From NCBI GenBank assembly GCA_033720955.1, contig JAWWBN010000149.1, positions 1 through 9,605 on the forward strand: DNA of 9,605 nt. The letters run 5' to 3'. How positions within the stretch are numbered: position 1 is the first letter of the stretch; every line of letters starts with the position of its first letter. The translations under genes were made by a program, and so were the position numbers. This document shows positions 6,241-9,605 of this stretch, in pieces. The notes under the pieces were generated by a model that was not told the DNA's origin, searched no databases, and worked only from the letters and a program-made list of their open reading frames with translations. This DNA comes from JAWWBN01 sp033720955. GTDB lineage: Bacteria > Acidobacteriota > Thermoanaerobaculia > Multivoradales > JAHEKO01.

Positions 6241-8367
6241 GTGAACTCGAAGGAAACGTACGCGCGGCGGGGTCAGACCTGCGCCGGTCTCGCGCTCGCC
6301 GCGGCGCTCGCCGTGGTCCTGGCGGCGCCCGCCCAGGCCTACATCGGGCCGGGGGCCGGCTTCGCCCTGCTGTCGTCCTTCTTCGTCATCTTCGTCACCG
6401 TCGTCGTCGTCTTCGTCTCGCTGCTGATCTGGCCCTTCCGCACGCTCTGGCGGGTGATCCGGCGGCGCAACCGGCCCAAGCCGAGGGTGGGGCGGATGAT
6501 CGTGGTGGGTCTCGACGGTCAGGATCCTCGGCTCACCGACCGCTTCCTCGCGGAGGGCAAGCTGCCCAACTTCGCCAAGCTGGCCGAGCGCGGCTGCTAC
6601 CACCGGCTGGCGACCACGTTCCCCTCGGTGTCGCCGGTGGCCTGGTCCTCGTTCAGCACCGGGACCCACCCCGCCAAGCACAACATCTTCGACTTCCTGG
6701 ACCGCGACCGGAAGAGCTACCTGCCCGTCCTCTCGTCCACCAAGATCGGCAGCGTGGAGCGCTTCCTCAAGATCGGCAGGTACCGCATCCCGCTGGAGAA
6801 GCCGGAGCTCAGGCTGCTCAGGCGGTCGAAGCCCTTCTGGACCCTGCTCGGCGAGCGCAACGTGTGGAGCACGGTGCTGCGGGTGCCCATCACCTTCCCG
6901 CCCGACAGGTTCTACGGCGCCGAGCTGTCGGCGATGTGCGTGCCCGACCTGCTGGGCACGCAGGGCACCTTCCTGCTGTTCACCACCCGGCCGTCGGGCG
7001 AGCGGTTCAAGGAGGGGGGGCTCCGGCTGCCGCTCGAGCGCAACGGCGGCGGCTACAGAGGGGTGGTCGAAGGGCCGGAGAACCTCTTCCTGGAGGGCAG
7101 CCCGCCCATGAGCCTGCCGCTGGCCATCGAGCCCAACGGCCGGGGCGTCCGGGTCGCTCTGGGCGACGAGACGGTCGAGCTGGCGGTGGGGGAGCTCTCC
7201 GACTGGGTCAAGCTGACCTTCCCCGCCGCTCCCGGGGTCAAGGTGTCGGGCATCTGCCGGCTGATCCTCACCGAGCTGGGGGAGGAGACCTCGCTCTACC
7301 TGACGCCGATCTCCTTCGACCCGGAGAAGCCGGCGATGCCGATCTCCCACCCCTCCTACTACGCCACCTACCTGGCCAAGAAGATCGGCCCCTACTCGAC
7401 CCTGGGTCTGGCCGAGGACACCTGGGCGCTGAACGAGGGGATCATCGGCGACGGCGACTTCCTGCGCATGACCTACGACGTGGACGGCGAGCGCGAGCGG
7501 ATGTTCTTCGCCGCCCTCGACAAGCTCCGGCGCGGCACCCTGACCTGCGTGTTCGACGCCACCGACCGCATCCAGCACATGTTCTGGCGCTACCTGGAGG
7601 AGGGGCATCCCGCCGCCCGGGGCCGCGAGGACGCCGAGCACCGCGACGCCATCGAGAAGCTCTACCGGCACAACGACGCCCTGGTGGGCCGGGTGATGGA
7701 GAAGCTCACCGACGACGACGTCCTCTTCGTGATCTCCGACCACGGCTTCACCTCCTTCCGGCGTGGCGTCAACCTGAACACCTGGCTGCACGCGAACGGC
7801 TACCTGGTCCTCGAGGAGGGCGCCGACCCCTCGGCCGAGTGGCTCCGCGGGGTGGACTGGTCGCGGACCCGGGCCTACGCCCTGGGGCTGACGGGGATGT
7901 TCCTCAACGTCAAGGGGCGCGAGGCGCAGGGGATCGTGGAGCCGGGCGAGGAGGTCCGGCGGCTCAAGGCCGAGCTGGTGGAGAAGCTCAGCGGGCTGGT
8001 GGACGAGGAGACCGGCGAGGTGGGGATCACCGAGGCGTTCGACACGGCCAAGCTCTACGACGGCCCCTACCTGGGCAACGCCCCGGACCTCCTGATCGGC
8101 TACAACTCCGGCTACCGCACCTCCTGGGACTGCGCCACCGGCGTGGTCGCGGGCCGGATCTTCGAAGACAACGTCAAGGCCTGGAGCGGCGACCACTGCG
8201 TGGACCCCCGCCAGGTGCCCGGGGTGCTGTTCTGCAACCGACCGATCGACCGCGACGATCCGGCCCTCATCGACGTCGCGCCGACGGCGCTGCAGCTCTT
8301 CGGGCTGCCGCCGGCGCCGCACATGGACGGCCGTCCGCTCTTCGACGAGGAGAGCCTGAAGGGATGA
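6241..8367 (+). CDS. Membrane-anchored alkaline-phosphatase-superfamily protein (type I phosphodiesterase/NPP-like)
   Basis: Metal-dependent phospho- or related ester hydrolase of the alkaline phosphatase superfamily; 708 aa from GTG 6241, chosen because it opens a signal-like N-terminus (Lys4, Arg9, Arg10, then hydrophobic 15-33). A second hydrophobic segment (43-64) is followed by an Arg-rich stretch to residue 85. Predicted two-metal-site residues: Asp92 (VVGLDGQD), nucleophile Ser131 (PSVSPVAWSSF), Asp442 and His446 (DATDRIQHMFW), Asp500-His501 (ISDHGF) and His652 (WSGDHCVD). About 310 residues between nucleophile and Asp442 form a cap/insert region with LSDWVKLTF, LYLTPISFDPE and SHPSYYATYLAKK. 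The C-terminus (IDVAPTALQLFGLP, MDGRPLF) is typical of the fold. It lacks a sulfatase C/S-x-P-x-R motif. It is a paralogue of the next gene and overlaps it by ATGA. The substrate is unknown. No Shine-Dalgarno is visible. Confidence 0.88.
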   Translation: MNSKETYARRGQTCAGLALAAALAVVLAAPAQAYIGPGAGFALLSSFFVIFVTVVVVFVSLLIWPFRTLWRVIRRRNRPKPRVGRMIVVGLDGQDPRLTDRFLAEGKLPNFAKLAERGCYHRLATTFPSVSPVAWSSFSTGTHPAKHNIFDFLDRDRKSYLPVLSSTKIGSVERFLKIGRYRIPLEKPELRLLRRSKPFWTLLGERNVWSTVLRVPITFPPDRFYGAELSAMCVPDLLGTQGTFLLFTTRPSGERFKEGGLRLPLERNGGGYRGVVEGPENLFLEGSPPMSLPLAIEPNGRGVRVALGDETVELAVGELSDWVKLTFPAAPGVKVSGICRLILTELGEETSLYLTPISFDPEKPAMPISHPSYYATYLAKKIGPYSTLGLAEDTWALNEGIIGDGDFLRMTYDVDGERERMFFAALDKLRRGTLTCVFDATDRIQHMFWRYLEEGHPAARGREDAEHRDAIEKLYRHNDALVGRVMEKLTDDDVLFVISDHGFTSFRRGVNLNTWLHANGYLVLEEGADPSAEWLRGVDWSRTRAYALGLTGMFLNVKGREAQGIVEPGEEVRRLKAELVEKLSGLVDEETGEVGITEAFDTAKLYDGPYLGNAPDLLIGYNSGYRTSWDCATGVVAGRIFEDNVKAWSGDHCVDPRQVPGVLFCNRPIDRDDPALIDVAPTALQLFGLPPAPHMDGRPLFDEESLKG

Positions 8368-9605
8368 AGGGTCTCCGCGCGGCCGCCGCGCTCCTGGCCC
8401 TCGCCGCCGCTCTCGGGGCCGGCGCCTGCTCCCGGCGGGAGCCGCCGGCGGCGTCGATGATCGTGCTCGGCATCGACGGCATGGACCACGAGCTGACCGC
8501 CCGCCTCATGGAGGAGGGCCGGTTGCCCAACCTGAAGCGCCTGGCCGAGCGCGGCTTCTTCCAGCCGCTGGGCACCTCGGTGCCGCCCCTCTCTCCCGTG
8601 GCCTGGTCCAACTTCATCACCGGCCAGGACCCGGCGGCGCACGGCATCTACGACTTCATGCACCGCGACCCCGACACCATGCTGCCGTACCTGTCCACCA
8701 GCCAGCCGGCCGGGGGCGAGATGCGGACCCTGCCGCTGGGCGCCTGGCAGGTGCCGCTGTCGGCCGGCGGCTACGAGCTGCTGCGCCGGGGAACCCCCTT
8801 CTGGGAGGTGCTCGAGGAGGCCGGCGTCGAGACCTCCATCCTGCGGATCCCCGCCAACTTCCCGGTCTCCGGCACCGCGACGCGGGAGATCTCGGGCATG
8901 GGCACCCCCGACGCGGTGGGCAGCTACGGCATGTTCTCCTTCTTCACCTCGGAGCTCTTCTTCGACAAGCGCGACGTGGCCGGCGGCGAGCTGTACGAAC
9001 TCGACTACTGGGACGGGGTGGCGCGCGGGGCCCTGGAGGGCCCGGTGAACCCGTTCCGCAAGGACGGCAGGAAGGCCATGGTCCCCTTCACCCTCTACGT
9101 GGACGAGGGCCAGGCGGCGGGCAAGCTGGAGATCGGCGACAGCCAGCGGCTGCTGCTGGTGGGGGAGTGGTCCGAGTGGGTGCCGTTCGACATCCAGCTC
9201 GTGCCGGTGGGGATGGGGGCGAGCCTCCAGAGCGTGCACGGCATGGCCAGGTTCTACCTGCGGCAGGTGACGCCCGAGGTCGAGCTCTACGTGAGCCCCA
9301 TCAACTTCGACCCGCTCTACGGCGGCCTGCCCAACTCCCACCCGGCCGACTACGGCAGGGAGCTGGCCGAGGCCACCGGTCGCTACTACACCCAGGGGAT
9401 GCCCGAGGACACCCAGGCCATGAAGGGCGACGTCCTCACCGTAGAGGAGTTCCTGGCCCAGGCGCGGATCGCCGGCGAGGAGCTCGAGAGACAGTACGAG
9501 TACGTCCTCGACAGCTTCGAGGGCGGGCTGCTCTTCTACTACTTCGGCAACCTGGACATGGTCTCCCACATGATGTGGGGGGCGATGGACCCGGAGACCC
9601 CGCAG
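8364..9605 (+). CDS. Lipoprotein-like alkaline-phosphatase-superfamily protein, paralogue of the previous gene, 3'-truncated by the window
   Basis: Second NPP-like phosphodiesterase/phosphatase; 414 codons are in the window and the frame stays open at its end. ATG 8364 overlaps the preceding TGA (8365-8367) as ATGA, with GAGGAG at 8347-8352, so the pair is probably translationally coupled. The N-terminus MKGLRAAAALLALAAALGAGAC looks like a lipoprotein signal peptide with Cys22 as lipidation site; the -3 residue is Ala rather than Leu, so this is moderately sure. Active-site motifs follow the neighbour: Asp38 (VLGIDGMD), nucleophile Ser77 (PPLSPVAWSNF), then after a similar ~320-residue cap Asp398 and His402 (NLDMVSHMMW). 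Shared cap signatures are EWSEWVPF, LYVSPINFDP and NSHPADYGRELAE. The SDHG motif and last metal His lie beyond 9605. Substrate unknown. Confidence 0.85.
   Translation, partial: MKGLRAAAALLALAAALGAGACSRREPPAASMIVLGIDGMDHELTARLMEEGRLPNLKRLAERGFFQPLGTSVPPLSPVAWSNFITGQDPAAHGIYDFMHRDPDTMLPYLSTSQPAGGEMRTLPLGAWQVPLSAGGYELLRRGTPFWEVLEEAGVETSILRIPANFPVSGTATREISGMGTPDAVGSYGMFSFFTSELFFDKRDVAGGELYELDYWDGVARGALEGPVNPFRKDGRKAMVPFTLYVDEGQAAGKLEIGDSQRLLLVGEWSEWVPFDIQLVPVGMGASLQSVHGMARFYLRQVTPEVELYVSPINFDPLYGGLPNSHPADYGRELAEATGRYYTQGMPEDTQAMKGDVLTVEEFLAQARIAGEELERQYEYVLDSFEGGLLFYYFGNLDMVSHMMWGAMDPETPQ

Noticed and set aside
6628..6651. Possible sulfatase (formylglycine) motif around SPVAWS in the first hydrolase
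   Set aside because: The C/S-x-P-x-R consensus is not met: there is no Arg at the required position, so a formylglycine sulfatase is unlikely.
6118..8322. Long minus-strand open frame running leftward into the sulfotransferase gene
   Set aside because: It is antisense to the well-supported phosphatase-superfamily gene and has His/Gly/Asp/Val-rich composition typical of a GC-rich shadow; only the part from 6117 leftward is real.
8112..9569. 485-residue minus-strand open frame
   Set aside because: Antisense to both hydrolase genes, with low-complexity composition and no recognisable motif; the plus-strand frame carries clear active-site motifs.

Overview
The window is about 9.6 kb of very GC-rich DNA (roughly 70% G+C by eye), densely packed with genes that favour G/C third positions and often start at GTG. 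The mix of genes is a multidomain secreted protein with an anchor-type C-terminus, an HtrA protease with a Deg1-like PDZ insert, an acyl-ACP thioesterase, and paired alkaline-phosphatase-superfamily enzymes next to a small sulfotransferase. This suggests an environmental Gram-negative didermic bacterium, and I would guess Acidobacteriota (Thermoanaerobaculia-like) or a similar lineage. That placement is inference from gene content and style; there is no rRNA or other phylogenetic marker here.

Layout. (1) 1-2136, plus strand: the 3' part of a secreted, propeller-like protein ending in a choice-of-anchor-D/ASH-like Ig domain and a short C-terminal beta module. (2) 2244-4311, minus strand, read right to left: pdxH (PNP/PMP oxidase), a YjjG-like HAD phosphatase and an acyl-ACP thioesterase, packed as an operon with a 4-base stop/start overlap (if the HAD gene starts at CTG) and an 8-bp gap. 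(3) 4366-5496, plus strand: a membrane-anchored HtrA/DegS-like serine protease, divergent from pdxH across 54 bp. (4) 5506-6117, minus strand: a small PAPS-type sulfotransferase, convergent with htrA (9 bp between stops). (5) 6241-8367 and 8364-9605+, plus strand: two paralogous alkaline-phosphatase-superfamily (type I phosphodiesterase/nucleotide-pyrophosphatase-like) proteins joined by an ATGA overlap. The first has two N-terminal hydrophobic segments; the second looks like a lipoprotein and runs off the window.

How they may work together. The pdxH-HAD-thioesterase set looks like a housekeeping metabolic operon (PLP salvage, phosphate-ester housekeeping, fatty-acyl release). The most interesting block is 5506-9605: a sulfotransferase divergent from a translationally coupled pair of metal-dependent phospho/sulfo-ester hydrolase-fold enzymes, with a 123-bp control region that holds an imperfect hairpin. 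It may be a module that modifies a surface glycan or lipid, but no substrate can be read from the sequence. I saw no tRNA, rRNA, CRISPR array, insertion sequence or attachment site. No stretch longer than 300 bp lacks a gene.
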